26,952 nucleotides of DNA from Blastocatellia bacterium UBA7656 (GCA_002483445.1 DLHY01000038.1:1-26952), one strand, 5' to 3'. Counted from the stretch's first letter, positions 7,364 to 15,310 are shown. Numbers and translations: made by a program. The notes: generated by a model from the letters alone, not told the origin.

Positions 7364-8155
7364 ATGCGATATGTTTCCGGAAAGGCCGCCCTCATACTCG
7401 CCGCAGCGGCGATACCTGCGGCTCTATTCATCCTCCCGCCCATCCCTCAGAGCCTCGACTATCACAACTTCGCTGACGGGCGAACGATCTTCAGCATCCC
7501 GAATTTTCTCAATGTCGCCTCCAACTTTCCTTTCATTCTGGCAGGCGCAGCGGGGCTGTGGATGCTGTTGAAAAATAAGAGCCGGGAATTTTTTCTTCAA
7601 CCGCATGAGCGATGGGCTTACCTAGTCTTCTTCTTAGGAGTTGCCTTCACATCCATCGGCTCGTCATATTATCATCTCGCGCCTGACAACGACCGGCTGT
7701 TCTGGGATCGCCTGCCGATGACGCTCGGCTTTATGTCGGTGTTTGCCGCCGTCATCTCGGAGCGCGTCAGCGTAAAAACGGGTATTGGCCTGCTCGCGCC
7801 GCTACTCCTCGTCGGCCTTGCAAGCGTTCTCTACTGGCGCATAACCGAAGCGAGAGGCGAGGGCGATCTGCGGCTTTACGCTATCGTGCAGTTTTATCCG
7901 CTCCTTGCAATACCCGTGCTGCTCGGACTCTTCCCGCCCCGTTATACGCGCGGCGGCCAGTTTCTTGTAGCTCTCGCGGTCTACGGCGCGGCGAAGGTTT
8001 TTGAACTCGCGGACGCGCAGTTTTTTTCCGCAGGCCGTATAATCAGCGGTCACTCGCTCAAGCACATAGTCGCCGCAGCGTCGGCCTTATTGATTCTCGA
8101 TATGCTGAGAAAAAGAAAACCTTTCGCCCAAATCCGAGAGGCGCAATCAATCTGA
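7364..8155 (+). CDS. Alkaline ceramidase-like membrane hydrolase (CREST family)
   Basis: The 263-residue protein is mostly hydrophobic, with about seven predicted membrane segments. It has the five-residue zinc/catalytic set of alkaline ceramidases: Ser100 and His104 in GSSYYH, Asp115 in FWDRLPM, and His230 and His234 in GHSLKHI. The spacings (Ser to His 4, His to Asp 11, His to His 4) equal those of human ACER3 (S77, H81, D92, H217, H221). CREST enzymes hydrolyse amide bonds in lipids, so ceramide breakdown is the natural guess, helped by the SPT-KAS-ACP genes about 1 kb upstream. The ATG at 7364 is preferred over a GTG at 7343. The actual substrate cannot be read from sequence. Confidence 0.8.
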   Translation: MRYVSGKAALILAAAAIPAALFILPPIPQSLDYHNFADGRTIFSIPNFLNVASNFPFILAGAAGLWMLLKNKSREFFLQPHERWAYLVFFLGVAFTSIGSSYYHLAPDNDRLFWDRLPMTLGFMSVFAAVISERVSVKTGIGLLAPLLLVGLASVLYWRITEARGEGDLRLYAIVQFYPLLAIPVLLGLFPPRYTRGGQFLVALAVYGAAKVFELADAQFFSAGRIISGHSLKHIVAAASALLILDMLRKRKPFAQIREAQSI

Positions 8156-8169
8156 CTCGATGATGAATT

Positions 8170-10146
8170 GTGAAAAAAGACTCTCAACAAAAATCCGCGC
8201 CGAAAATCGAAACTGATCGCCTGAGTGATGCGCTCTTCTGGACGTGCGCAGCGGTGATCGCTCTGGTTCCTCTGATTTTCTCGACCGCCGTTTATCGCAC
8301 TATCGTGCTTCCCAAGTTCGCGCTCCTGATTGTCGGCTCGTCATTTGTTTTGCTCCTGCTCGTGATTGCGGCAAAGCGCGGTCATTCATTCAGCCCGCTC
8401 TGCTCGCGGCACGTCGCTATCGTTTCGCTTTTCCTGCTTGCCGTCGCCCTCTCTACTGTCTTTGGCGTCGTTCCTCTCGGATCGCTTTTCGGAAGTCACT
8501 TCAATCAGATGGGGCTGTTGACGAGGCTCTGCTTTTTCGTATGCTTCATCGGCGTGATAGTGGCTGTGGGAGCCAATCGTGAGCGATTGATGAACCTCGT
8601 GTGGGTTATGGAGATCGTGGGCCTCACAGTCGCGGTTTATGCGGTGGCTCAGTACTTCGGCAAAGACCCGTTTCTGCCTGAGAGCCTCTACACTTTCAAC
8701 ACGCCTGAAGGTCAGGTGGTGCGCGTTGTGGGGACGCTCGGACACGCGAATTATCTGGGGAACTTTCTGCTCTACACCGCGCCGCTTGGCGCTGCTTTGG
8801 CGTTTGCTTCAAGCGGTAGCTCCCGACGAATAGCGATAGCGGCAACGGCCCTTGCGATTGCGGCGATACTGATGAGCGGCACGCGCGGGGCGTGGGTGGG
8901 GCTGATTGCGGGCGCGATGACCTTCGCCGCTTTGCATCTGTGGCGGGGCAGCGTAAGGTTGAGCAAACGAGCGATTGCCGTAGCCGCCATCGTCATCTTT
9001 GTTTCCGTTGCGACTATCATCGTCGCGCCCGTGTCGCGAAGCCTGCTCGTTCGCGCTCGTTCGTTTGCCGCTGAAGGATTCACGGGAGCCGGACGCACGT
9101 TGCTCTGGCGCGATTCGATGAGAATGGTTCCCCGGTTCGCTCTGGCGGGCAGCGGGCCGGAAGGTTTCAGCAAGGCTTTTCTGGCTTACAAATCAGACGA
9201 GATCGCGCGCCTTTCGCCTATAACGAACAACGAGAGCGCGCACAATTCCTATCTCGACGCCGCGATTTCACATGGGCTTGCGGGCGCGATTCTTTATGTC
9301 GCGATGATCGTCTCAGCTTTCGCGCTTTTGATTCGCTCGCGTCGAAAGGCGTCGGACCGGGGATTGAAACTCGTCATCGCCGGATTGATCTCATCGCTTG
9401 CGGCTGTGGCCGCGCATAATTTTTTCATCTACGATCAGATTCCAACCGGGCTTTACTTCTTCGCTATGATGGCCATCGCGGCTGCAACGTCAAATGTGAC
9501 AGATGAACGAATCGAGCGGGAAAAACTTACGGTCGAGTCTCTCACTCGATGGGCGGCGTGGATAGCCGTCGGGGTGTGCGCCGCGATTTTTCTCGCTTCG
9601 GTCTGGTATGCGGTTTCGCTCGCAGAGGCGGACGCGGCTTTGAAGCGCGCAATGGTTTCAGCGCGCGCAAAGGATTTCGATGGCGTGATAGCGAACGCGC
9701 GCCTTGCCGTTCAAAGCCCCGACCCGACTGGCGCGTATAATTTTCTCGCCGCCCGCGCGCTAGTCGATTACGCCGATTCTCTGAAAGTGAAAGGCCGGTG
9801 GGATACGGACGACCGGGACGTGAAGCAAAAGCGCGCGGCCATCGAGCTTGGGCTTCAGGAAGCGGAAAAATCCGTCGCTCATTCGCTCACACCCGAAGCG
9901 AGTTATATGTTGCTCGCCTACCTTGCGCGCGCCGAAAGGGATAAGCGGGGGATGAAGGAATATGCCGCCAACGCTATAGCGTTCGATCCGAAATTATTAA
10001 ATGCGCGATTGCTTATGGCCGAAGGATGTCTTGCCGAAGGCGATTTCGAAGAGGCGGCGATTCAGGCGATCAAGGCTTTGGAATACAATCCCAACTCTTC
10101 AAGGGCGAAATCATTGCTTAGGCAAGCGCGCAGTAAAAAACAGTGA
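8170..10146 (+). CDS. O-antigen ligase/polymerase-like membrane protein with C-terminal TPRs
   Basis: 658 residues. The N-terminal ~470 residues contain about a dozen hydrophobic segments with the Wzy_C-type signatures ILMSGTRGAWVGLIAG, a periplasmic loop with SGPEGFSKAF, and NNESAHNSYLDAAISHGLAG. After a last membrane segment near 460-485, residues ~490-658 are soluble and helical, ending in a TPR-like pair (LNARLLMAEGCLAEGDFEEAAIQ, ALEYNPNSSRAKS). Such proteins polymerise or ligate glycans in the inner membrane with the TPR part in the periplasm. It starts with GTG, 14 bases after the ceramidase-like gene, so the two are likely cotranscribed. Whether it acts on O-antigen, another polysaccharide or a glycosphingolipid is unknown. 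Confidence 0.8.
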   Translation: MKKDSQQKSAPKIETDRLSDALFWTCAAVIALVPLIFSTAVYRTIVLPKFALLIVGSSFVLLLLVIAAKRGHSFSPLCSRHVAIVSLFLLAVALSTVFGVVPLGSLFGSHFNQMGLLTRLCFFVCFIGVIVAVGANRERLMNLVWVMEIVGLTVAVYAVAQYFGKDPFLPESLYTFNTPEGQVVRVVGTLGHANYLGNFLLYTAPLGAALAFASSGSSRRIAIAATALAIAAILMSGTRGAWVGLIAGAMTFAALHLWRGSVRLSKRAIAVAAIVIFVSVATIIVAPVSRSLLVRARSFAAEGFTGAGRTLLWRDSMRMVPRFALAGSGPEGFSKAFLAYKSDEIARLSPITNNESAHNSYLDAAISHGLAGAILYVAMIVSAFALLIRSRRKASDRGLKLVIAGLISSLAAVAAHNFFIYDQIPTGLYFFAMMAIAAATSNVTDERIEREKLTVESLTRWAAWIAVGVCAAIFLASVWYAVSLAEADAALKRAMVSARAKDFDGVIANARLAVQSPDPTGAYNFLAARALVDYADSLKVKGRWDTDDRDVKQKRAAIELGLQEAEKSVAHSLTPEASYMLLAYLARAERDKRGMKEYAANAIAFDPKLLNARLLMAEGCLAEGDFEEAAIQAIKALEYNPNSSRAKSLLRQARSKKQ

Positions 10147-10153
10147 ATAAACT

Positions 10154-10192
10154 AAAGGAAGGTCTGATCGACGAACGGTCAGCCCTTCCTTT
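10154..10192. terminator. Hairpin terminator between convergent genes
   Basis: AAAGGAAGG (10154-10162) pairs perfectly with CCTTCCTTT (10184-10192), and CTGA (10164-10167) pairs with TCAG (10179-10182) inside. It lies 8 bases after the stop of the plus-strand gene and before the end of the minus-strand gene at 10226, so it could serve both strands. Confidence 0.8.
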
Positions 10193-10225
10193 CAATAAAG
10201 CAAGCTGTCGGGCGAATGGTTATAG

Positions 10226-10678
10226 CTAATCGCTTTTGCCGATCACACACTCATTATCATCCGTGTCCCGGTCAGTGATGGTCATCGCGCATGGCGCGGG
10301 CATAAGAATCTGTATCCCGGCGTTGCCCCTTTCGGCGCAGGTATCGAGTACGCCTCTAACTCTTCGATCAAGGGCTACGTGGTTGAGGGTTTTCACACAG
10401 CCCTTCTTCGTCACTTTCCCGGTTCCTGTAAGAAGGATGGCGCCGCTTTGATCAGCGACCTGATAATCGCCTGTGCTGGAACTGAATTGAAGCGTCAGGC
10501 CGGAACTGTCATCCACAAGACAGCAATCGAAAGCGGGTCGTGGCAGAGGCGCGACCGCCGCCGCCAGAGCATCTTTCCCGCTCCAGATGCCAGGCGGTAT
10601 TGCCAGTAAGAACAGACTCAGCGCGACTACAGGCAAGGCTCTGCCCGCGCGCTTTGATTGCTTTACGCTCATTCTCAT
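10226..10678 (-). CDS. Small secreted protein of unknown function
   Basis: 150 residues. The N-terminus is a typical signal peptide: basic start (RMSVKQSKRAGR), hydrophobic core (PVVALSLFLLAIPP) and a probable cleavage after ALAAA near residue 41. The mature part has several cysteines (FDCCLVDD, KKGCVKT, DTCAERG, PCAMT, NECVIG), which may form disulfides outside the cytoplasm. A central region, SGLTLQFSSSTGDYQVADQSGAILLTGTGK, looks like a small beta-sheet domain. The ATG at 10678 has GGGAG 5-10 bases upstream. I do not recognise a family. It is on the same strand as mglBA, about 250 bases after mglA. Confidence 0.75.
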   Translation of the reverse strand: MRMSVKQSKRAGRALPVVALSLFLLAIPPGIWSGKDALAAAVAPLPRPAFDCCLVDDSSGLTLQFSSSTGDYQVADQSGAILLTGTGKVTKKGCVKTLNHVALDRRVRGVLDTCAERGNAGIQILMPAPCAMTITDRDTDDNECVIGKSD

Positions 10679-10926
10679 CTTTTCTCCCTTTTTAGTTCGT
10701 GATGATATCTAATGCCTGCGCATGTCTTGGTCGGGTTCTCAGGCGACGCAGAATCCAACATCAAAATCAGCGCGTGATCAGGGGCGTTCAACAACCTTTC
10801 AGGCCGGTGTGTATCTTATGGTCGCGGGAAGATGGAGTCAAGAATCAATTCATCTCAGGCATCGAGATTTGTTCGCGGGAAGAAAAAATCAGGCTCAAGG
10901 CAGATTCGATGCGAAGCTGCGCATCA
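10679..10926. other. Gap between mglA and the secreted protein gene
   Basis: No gene is seen. A plus-strand frame that starts in this gap and runs into mglA has no coding character of its own. The ribosome binding site of the secreted-protein gene is at its left edge. Confidence 0.5.
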
Positions 10927-11538
10927 TCATCCGCCGCTGTTTTTGCGCAACTCCATCAGCACTTGTTTCGCTACGGCTTTCAGGGTTTCGAATACGCCTA
11001 TGCCGCGATTGGCTACACTCTCGAATATAGGCTCGCCGTTGCGCACCAGTTCGGATTTGAGGTCTTCATAAGAGACTATGTTGGGCAGGTCGCGCTTGTT
11101 GAACTGTACCACATAGGGAAGTTTGTCGAGTTCGTATCCGTGCTGTTTGAGGTTGAGTTCGAGGTTGTAGAGCGACTCGACGTTGGCGTCCATTCGTTCG
11201 CGCTGTGAGTCGGCGACGAATACTACTCCATCGACGCCCTTGAGTATGAGTTTGCGGCTGGCGTCGTAGAAGACCTGACCGGGGACGGTATAGAGGTGGA
11301 AGCGCGTTTTGAATCCGCGAACCGTGCCGAGGTCTAACGGCAGGAAGTCGAAAAACAGAGTGCGGTCGGTCTCTGTCGCCAGACTGATAAGTTTGCCTTT
11401 GGACTGCGCCGCAGTTGAATCGTAGATGTATTGCAGATTGGTAGTCTTGCCGCCCAGTCCGGGGCCGTAGTAAACGATTTTGCAGTTGATCTCGCGCGAT
11501 GCGTAGTTGATGAACGTCAAGGCTGTATCCCTTATCAA
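10927..11538 (-). CDS. mglA: MglA-family small GTPase
   Basis: The 203-residue Ras-like GTPase sets cell polarity or controls motility in many bacteria. Features: FINYASREINCKIVYYGPGLGGKTTN with the P-loop at 25-34, switch II in LYTVPGQVFYDASRK (the family form, TVPGQ), and the base-recognition motif NKRD at 147-150. The start is TTG at 11538 or TTG at 11520; no in-frame ATG exists upstream before the previous gene. It follows mglB by 53 bases, the usual arrangement in which the roadblock protein MglB acts as GTPase activator of MglA. Confidence 0.93.
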   Translation of the reverse strand: MIRDTALTFINYASREINCKIVYYGPGLGGKTTNLQYIYDSTAAQSKGKLISLATETDRTLFFDFLPLDLGTVRGFKTRFHLYTVPGQVFYDASRKLILKGVDGVVFVADSQRERMDANVESLYNLELNLKQHGYELDKLPYVVQFNKRDLPNIVSYEDLKSELVRNGEPIFESVANRGIGVFETLKAVAKQVLMELRKNSGG

Positions 11539-11591
11539 TTCAATGCCGGCTTCCGCCGGTCTGAGGTTATTTCCGCCAGGGGCATTCCCGT

Positions 11592-12083
11592 TCAGTTGAA
11601 CAGAGCTTCTATATCGTCTTCGGTTATTTCCGCGAAGGGCGAATCGAATCCCACTCCCACATCGCGCTCGCGGGCCACTTTCGAATCTATGGATTCAAAT
11701 ATCGAGGTCATCTCGCCGGTCGCGCGCTTGACCCTCAGCCGCACCAGTCCGAGACTTGATCGCTCGTCAAAGATGACCACGAGAATGATGTGCGAAGCCA
11801 CCTTCGATATGTACATATGATCGCGCTCGCCCTCGTGCGAAAGCACAGGGAAGCCGCGCTCGCCTATCAGATGAGCCAGACCGTCTGTAGCCGCCACGTT
11901 TCCGGCAGTCAGGCTGGCGAGGCTCGTCGTATCGAGGTTGAGCATCTCGCCGTGCGCGGCTATCTGCTGACCGCTTTTATCAACAAGGAAGACGAATTTG
12001 GCGTTGGCATCCGCGCACAGGCGGGTGATAACGTTTTTCAGTTGCTCGTACTCCTGTTCATACATTACGACCGGAGTCGTCAT
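11592..12083 (-). CDS. mglB: Roadblock/LC7-domain protein MglB, GAP of MglA
   Basis: The 163-residue protein has a Roadblock/LC7 domain at about 10-125: YEQLKNVITRLCADANAKFVFLVD followed by GQQIAAHGE, LASLTAGNVAATDGLAHLIGE and HIILVVIFDERSSLGLVRLR. The C-terminal tail is acidic and ends EDDIEALFN. MglB dimers bind MglA and stimulate GTP hydrolysis. The start has a strong ribosome binding site (GAGGAGA, 5 bases before the ATG). mglA follows directly, which fixes the assignment. Confidence 0.9.
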   Translation of the reverse strand: MTTPVVMYEQEYEQLKNVITRLCADANAKFVFLVDKSGQQIAAHGEMLNLDTTSLASLTAGNVAATDGLAHLIGERGFPVLSHEGERDHMYISKVASHIILVVIFDERSSLGLVRLRVKRATGEMTSIFESIDSKVARERDVGVGFDSPFAEITEDDIEALFN

Positions 12084-12092
12084 CGCTTCTCC

Positions 12093-12260
12093 TCAGTAGT
12101 GAACCGGCGCAGGGAAAAAGGAGCCGATTATTATCATCCCTTCCAAAAACGCCTTCGGTACTTCAGGAAATCCAGCACCCTTGGAAATGACAGCGCAGGG
12201 GCATATTGTCGGGATACCGCCTTTATAGCACACGCTCTGACCTGAGACAAGAGTTTTCAT
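12093..12260 (-). CDS. Possible 55-residue protein ahead of mglB
   Basis: An ATG at 12260 opens a frame whose stop (12093-12095) overlaps the Shine-Dalgarno region of mglB, so it could be translated in the same operon. The peptide has a CYKGGIPTICPCAV stretch and a hydrophobic segment FLEGMIIIGSFFPAP. I recognise no family, and the ribosome binding site is weak. The frame also extends upstream to 12302, across the left direct repeat. It may be a chance ORF. Confidence 0.3.
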   Translation of the reverse strand: MKTLVSGQSVCYKGGIPTICPCAVISKGAGFPEVPKAFLEGMIIIGSFFPAPVHY

Positions 12261-12266
12261 CTTTCG

Positions 12267-12287
12267 ATTTCGAAGCTGCTGCTTGAT
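12267..12287 (+). repeat. Left copy of island-flanking direct repeat
   Basis: The 21 bases match 24932-24952 at 20 positions (T at 12277 against C at 24942). The core contains TTCGAAG and GCTGCTTGAT. Just outside, AAGCTGC (12273-12279) and GCAGCTT (12292-12298) form an inverted repeat. Confidence 0.7.
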
Positions 12288-12381
12288 AATGGCAGCTTTC
12301 AAAAGTCAGTCGCAACGAACCGCTTGCACGCTTCCGCCAACCCGATGAATCGGTTTTTCTCCTTCGGCACATCTTCTTTTT

Positions 12382-12445
12382 CAGCTATCAGTCCTCAGCC
12401 ATTATTTCCCAGCTTTCAACCATCAGTATTCAGCCTGATAGCTGA
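12382..12445. repeat. Degenerate heptad array with inverted ends
   Basis: Read on the minus strand, this is a run of 7-base units with the pattern NCTGANN: GCTGAAT, ACTGATG, GTTGAAA, GCTGGGA, AATAATG, GCTGAGG, ACTGATA. The ends CAGCTATCAG (12382-12391) and CTGATAGCTG (12435-12444) are perfect inverted repeats. It lies just downstream of vsr. There is no T-run in the right place for a terminator in the minus direction. Confidence 0.6.
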
Positions 12446-12455
12446 CAAGGTGCTT

Positions 12456-12872
12456 TCACATGCACAGAAACAAATCCAAGCGTTTCAAAAGCCACTCCCG
12501 CCGCTTCGGGCTGGTCTGGCACTCCCAAACAACCAGGACTTCCCAATCACGCCGCCGGAGTTCTCGTTGCGTTTGCTTGTCGCGCTCCACGTTTCCCTCA
12601 CGTTTCTCCCGCCAGAATTCCGCGTTCGTCCTGGGAACGACTCGTCCGTAACGACAGCGGTGCATGTGCCAAAAGCAGCCGTGAACAAAAATCACTCTTT
12701 TGAGACGAGAGAAGACAAGATCAGGTTTTCCCGGCAGGCTCTTTTGGTGAAGCCGATAGCGAAACCCCATTGCATGAACTAGGCGACGCACCACCATTTC
12801 AGGTTTGGTGTCTTTGCCCCGAATGGCAGACATGCAGCGGCGACGCTGTTCTGGTGTTAGAACATCGGCCAT
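12456..12872 (-). CDS. vsr: Very short patch repair (Vsr) endonuclease
   Basis: 138 residues. Vsr nicks DNA 5' of the T in T:G mismatches made when 5-methylcytosine deaminates. The key residues match E. coli Vsr in number: Glu25 (TKPE), Asp51 (GKPDLVF), His69 (FVHGCFWHMHRC), and zinc ligands Cys66, His71, Cys73, with Cys118 (WECQ) as the fourth. I chose the ATG at 12872 (MADVLTPEQRRRCMSAIRGKDT) because family members start this way and the longer frame would run over the previous gene. It is the last gene of the operon that begins with a cytosine methyltransferase, the enzyme whose deamination products it would repair. Confidence 0.95.
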   Translation of the reverse strand: MADVLTPEQRRRCMSAIRGKDTKPEMVVRRLVHAMGFRYRLHQKSLPGKPDLVFSRLKRVIFVHGCFWHMHRCRYGRVVPRTNAEFWREKREGNVERDKQTQRELRRRDWEVLVVWECQTSPKRREWLLKRLDLFLCM

Positions 12873-12894
12873 TGGCAAAAAGGGATTTCCATAG

Positions 12895-13401
12895 TTATCG
12901 GGATGTGTAACACATGCCAGCCTGAAAATTCTTCTGTGAGAATGAAACGTACCAAGCGGACATGCGTTTATCCCAACTTCGAACTTTGATGAATGACTCC
13001 CAGGTGAACTGATAGATGCATTCAATCTTGAGGTTCTTGTCCAATTTCGCAATAAGAAGAAATTCGAAAAGCTGCTTTTCGGGATTGTCTGAATCCGGGT
13101 AGATTGTCCCGGTTTTTTTGGCAGCCCACAATGTCTTGATGGAATACCTGTCCCCATTGCGTGATAGTGCATCAACATTTTTGGTGCCTGTTGGTGATGG
13201 CTGCAGATTAGGAAGTCCAGGAGTCGAATTGAAATAATCAATTACCAGCATCTCTCCAAGTTTGCCGATATTGAAGGAAAGATTCCGATTTCTCAAGGTT
13301 ATATCGATAGCGGCGCGGTAAGACAGGACTTCCTCATCTGATAGATTGGAGAGTGTATCGAGGATACTCTCAAGAGAGTTAGCTTTTGAACGAGCTTTCA
13401 A
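12895..13401 (-). CDS. Small PD-(D/E)XK-like putative restriction endonuclease
   Basis: 168 residues. The central part has the layout of the PD-(D/E)XK nuclease fold: Glu50 in GKLGEMLVIDYF on a helix, Asp77 in GTKNVDALS, and Lys89 in DRYSIKT (Ser-Ile-Lys in place of Glu-X-Lys). It continues with a likely beta strand, LFEFLLIAKLD, and SFIKVRSWDKRMSAWYV near the C-terminus. The substitution at the E-X-K position may affect metal binding but occurs in active members. TTG at 13401 is the start, with GGAGG 10 bases before it. It sits 41 bases after drmB and 22 bases before vsr, so it is part of the operon. A nuclease role fits but is not proven. Confidence 0.7.
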   Translation of the reverse strand: MKARSKANSLESILDTLSNLSDEEVLSYRAAIDITLRNRNLSFNIGKLGEMLVIDYFNSTPGLPNLQPSPTGTKNVDALSRNGDRYSIKTLWAAKKTGTIYPDSDNPEKQLFEFLLIAKLDKNLKIECIYQFTWESFIKVRSWDKRMSAWYVSFSQKNFQAGMCYTSR

Positions 13402-13442
13402 GAACGATTATCCTCCGTCTTCAAGTGCAAGAATAACTCCTC

Positions 13443-15293
13443 TCATTGATCAGTCGCGCCAGATAGGAATTTCATCACAATTTGGTTAAAGAAACCCAGC
13501 GAAATCTTATCCGGCCTGCCAATCAGTGCCACTCGATCAAGAAAGCGGTTTCCTTCCTCACAACTGGTTTCCGGCAGCAATGTGCAGGCGTGACAGGCCG
13601 CGCGGTTCAATGAGTCGATACCTTGTCCGTGGCTTTCGACACAAAGTGGATCGGTTGAACACCAAAGAGCATCTTCAAGCGCATTGTTTAGCAAGAGCTC
13701 GAATCGACCAGGCTTTCCTTGCTCAACGAGACCACCCATTGTTCCTTCGCTGTCCCCCGCTGCGGTGTAGATCAGAATGCCATTCATTTCGCGGTTGTCA
13801 CCTTCCCAACAGTAAATTCGCTCTCGCAGCGACGAACTTCCATAACCACACTCGTAACTCAACCGGCGGATTAGGATATGGGCCAGTGTGTGCAACAGGA
13901 AAAACGTGGATGGGATTTCCCGTGGTTTTCGACCCAGATTGATGTAGATGCGTTTGTGGTTGGCGAAGATTTCTTCATAACGCCTGTTGTCTGCCTCATT
14001 GAGCCATTCGTTGATCTTCGACTTCTTCAACGTAAAGAAAATCCCTTCGCCATAGACCCGTACTCCAGGCAACCACGGCTTCGATTGAAGGCTCAACTGC
14101 GATTGGTCGTTTTGGTCGAACTCGCGGTATGGTGGTGGATTGATTCGCGAGAAGCCAGTTAGCACTCTTGTCTCTGCCAGCTTCTTCACCAGTACGATCT
14201 GGTCAATATACTTGCATATCTCGTCTTCATAGTTGCTCATCTCCGGCTTTACAGTGATAAACTCCTGCTCCGTGGTACTGGGCGACTCCAGCATGGCCTT
14301 GTATTCGGAGAAGCGGTAATCTTCCTCAGTCTGCGTGCTGTTACCAAGCCCGACGCCAGTTAGTTTCTGTGCTACAACCTCTTTCAAGTGTTGAAAGTCG
14401 AGCTTTTTCATTTCGGCGAAGATGCGAAGCCTCATTTCGTCGAGTGTCCCGCCTTCCTCTACGCCCGATGTCAACACACTCCAATTATGAGAGTCATCCA
14501 CGATCTTGCGTATTGGATCACTGAACGGCGGAATAAGGATGGAACTGGCGATCTTCGAGAAATGCAAATTGGTCGCACCGCGCTGCAACATTCGAGGCGG
14601 ATCAGCAGATGGGCAGGTTTCTTTGCCATGTGGCCCCAGCCAGGGTCTTCTGCCTTCACATTTCAAGCCCTTAAGCGAGTTCGGTCCCGCTGATCCCATC
14701 ATAGATCGTGCCTTAGCGTTGCATCTCTCGCACTTAACCAATAATCCCATCAAGCCAGCTTTGCCGGTATAGTTAAATCGTAGAAGTGGATCACTACATA
14801 CATTGGCACCTTCTAACAATTGGCCAGGCCGGCTGTGTGCCCAGGAAATCCAGGGGAAGTCATCGATGTGTCCGTTCTCGCAGGCCACGACGAAACGCAG
14901 CGGAACCATGCGCCAGCGTTTTCGTTCGGGAAGTGTCTCACAAGGCGGGGCTCCGGTACGCAAAGGTCGAAGTGTGCTGTCGCAGCGCGGCAGGTAGGCG
15001 TCGTTCCAATTTGCATTCTTCATCGTTCGGCACCGAGGGCAAAAGTGCCAAAGCGGAAATCGCACGAAGGGAAGATAAGCACCCTGATGGCCCTCTTGCG
15101 GAGAAGGAGGAGGAGAGCGGAAGTATTCCACGCCAAGCCGTCTTGCCAGACGGTCATCGCAAATCTGACATTCAGGCTGGTTAGGCCACACGTCCAGGCC
15201 CGCGGCCATAAGGCTTTGACCGGGAAAGTCCACCAAAGCGCCTATGCCAAAAGGTGTGATTGCCTGGGATCGTCGCACAGATTTTTGAGCCAT
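13443..15293 (-). CDS. drmB: DISARM protein DrmB (DUF1998)
   Basis: 616 residues. The N-terminus RRSQAITPFGIGALVDFPGQSLMAAGLDVWP is the DrmB signature. Cys pairs follow (CQICDDRL, HFCPRCRT, VKCERCNA), probably binding zinc. The C-terminal DUF1998 domain includes LLHTLAHILIRRLSYECGYGSSSLRERIY, ILIYTAAGDSEGTMGGLVEQG and the cysteine-rich ACHACTLLPETSCEEGNRFLDR (about 560-585). DrmB works with the helicase DrmA to bind and restrict incoming DNA. The ATG follows the drmA stop by 17 bases, with a CGGAG ribosome binding site. All expected regions are present. Confidence 0.92.
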   Translation of the reverse strand: MAQKSVRRSQAITPFGIGALVDFPGQSLMAAGLDVWPNQPECQICDDRLARRLGVEYFRSPPPSPQEGHQGAYLPFVRFPLWHFCPRCRTMKNANWNDAYLPRCDSTLRPLRTGAPPCETLPERKRWRMVPLRFVVACENGHIDDFPWISWAHSRPGQLLEGANVCSDPLLRFNYTGKAGLMGLLVKCERCNAKARSMMGSAGPNSLKGLKCEGRRPWLGPHGKETCPSADPPRMLQRGATNLHFSKIASSILIPPFSDPIRKIVDDSHNWSVLTSGVEEGGTLDEMRLRIFAEMKKLDFQHLKEVVAQKLTGVGLGNSTQTEEDYRFSEYKAMLESPSTTEQEFITVKPEMSNYEDEICKYIDQIVLVKKLAETRVLTGFSRINPPPYREFDQNDQSQLSLQSKPWLPGVRVYGEGIFFTLKKSKINEWLNEADNRRYEEIFANHKRIYINLGRKPREIPSTFFLLHTLAHILIRRLSYECGYGSSSLRERIYCWEGDNREMNGILIYTAAGDSEGTMGGLVEQGKPGRFELLLNNALEDALWCSTDPLCVESHGQGIDSLNRAACHACTLLPETSCEEGNRFLDRVALIGRPDKISLGFFNQIVMKFLSGATDQ

Positions 15294-15310
15294 CGCTTAC
15301 TCTCCGTTGC

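Noticed and set aside
10699..11208. Plus-strand 169-codon frame
   Set aside because: It is the antisense shadow of mglA; its composition follows the MglA codons and it has no ribosome binding site.
12338..12357. Plus-strand terminator CCGA-TGAA-TCGG followed by T-run
   Set aside because: The stem is only 4 bp and no plus-strand gene ends near it.
12382..12445. Terminator for the defense operon
   Set aside because: The inverted ends are 43 bases apart and there is no T-run after the stem in the minus direction.
12873..13241. Longer Vsr frame starting at 13241
   Set aside because: It overlaps the PD-(D/E)XK-like gene out of frame, and family members begin near MADVLTPEQR.
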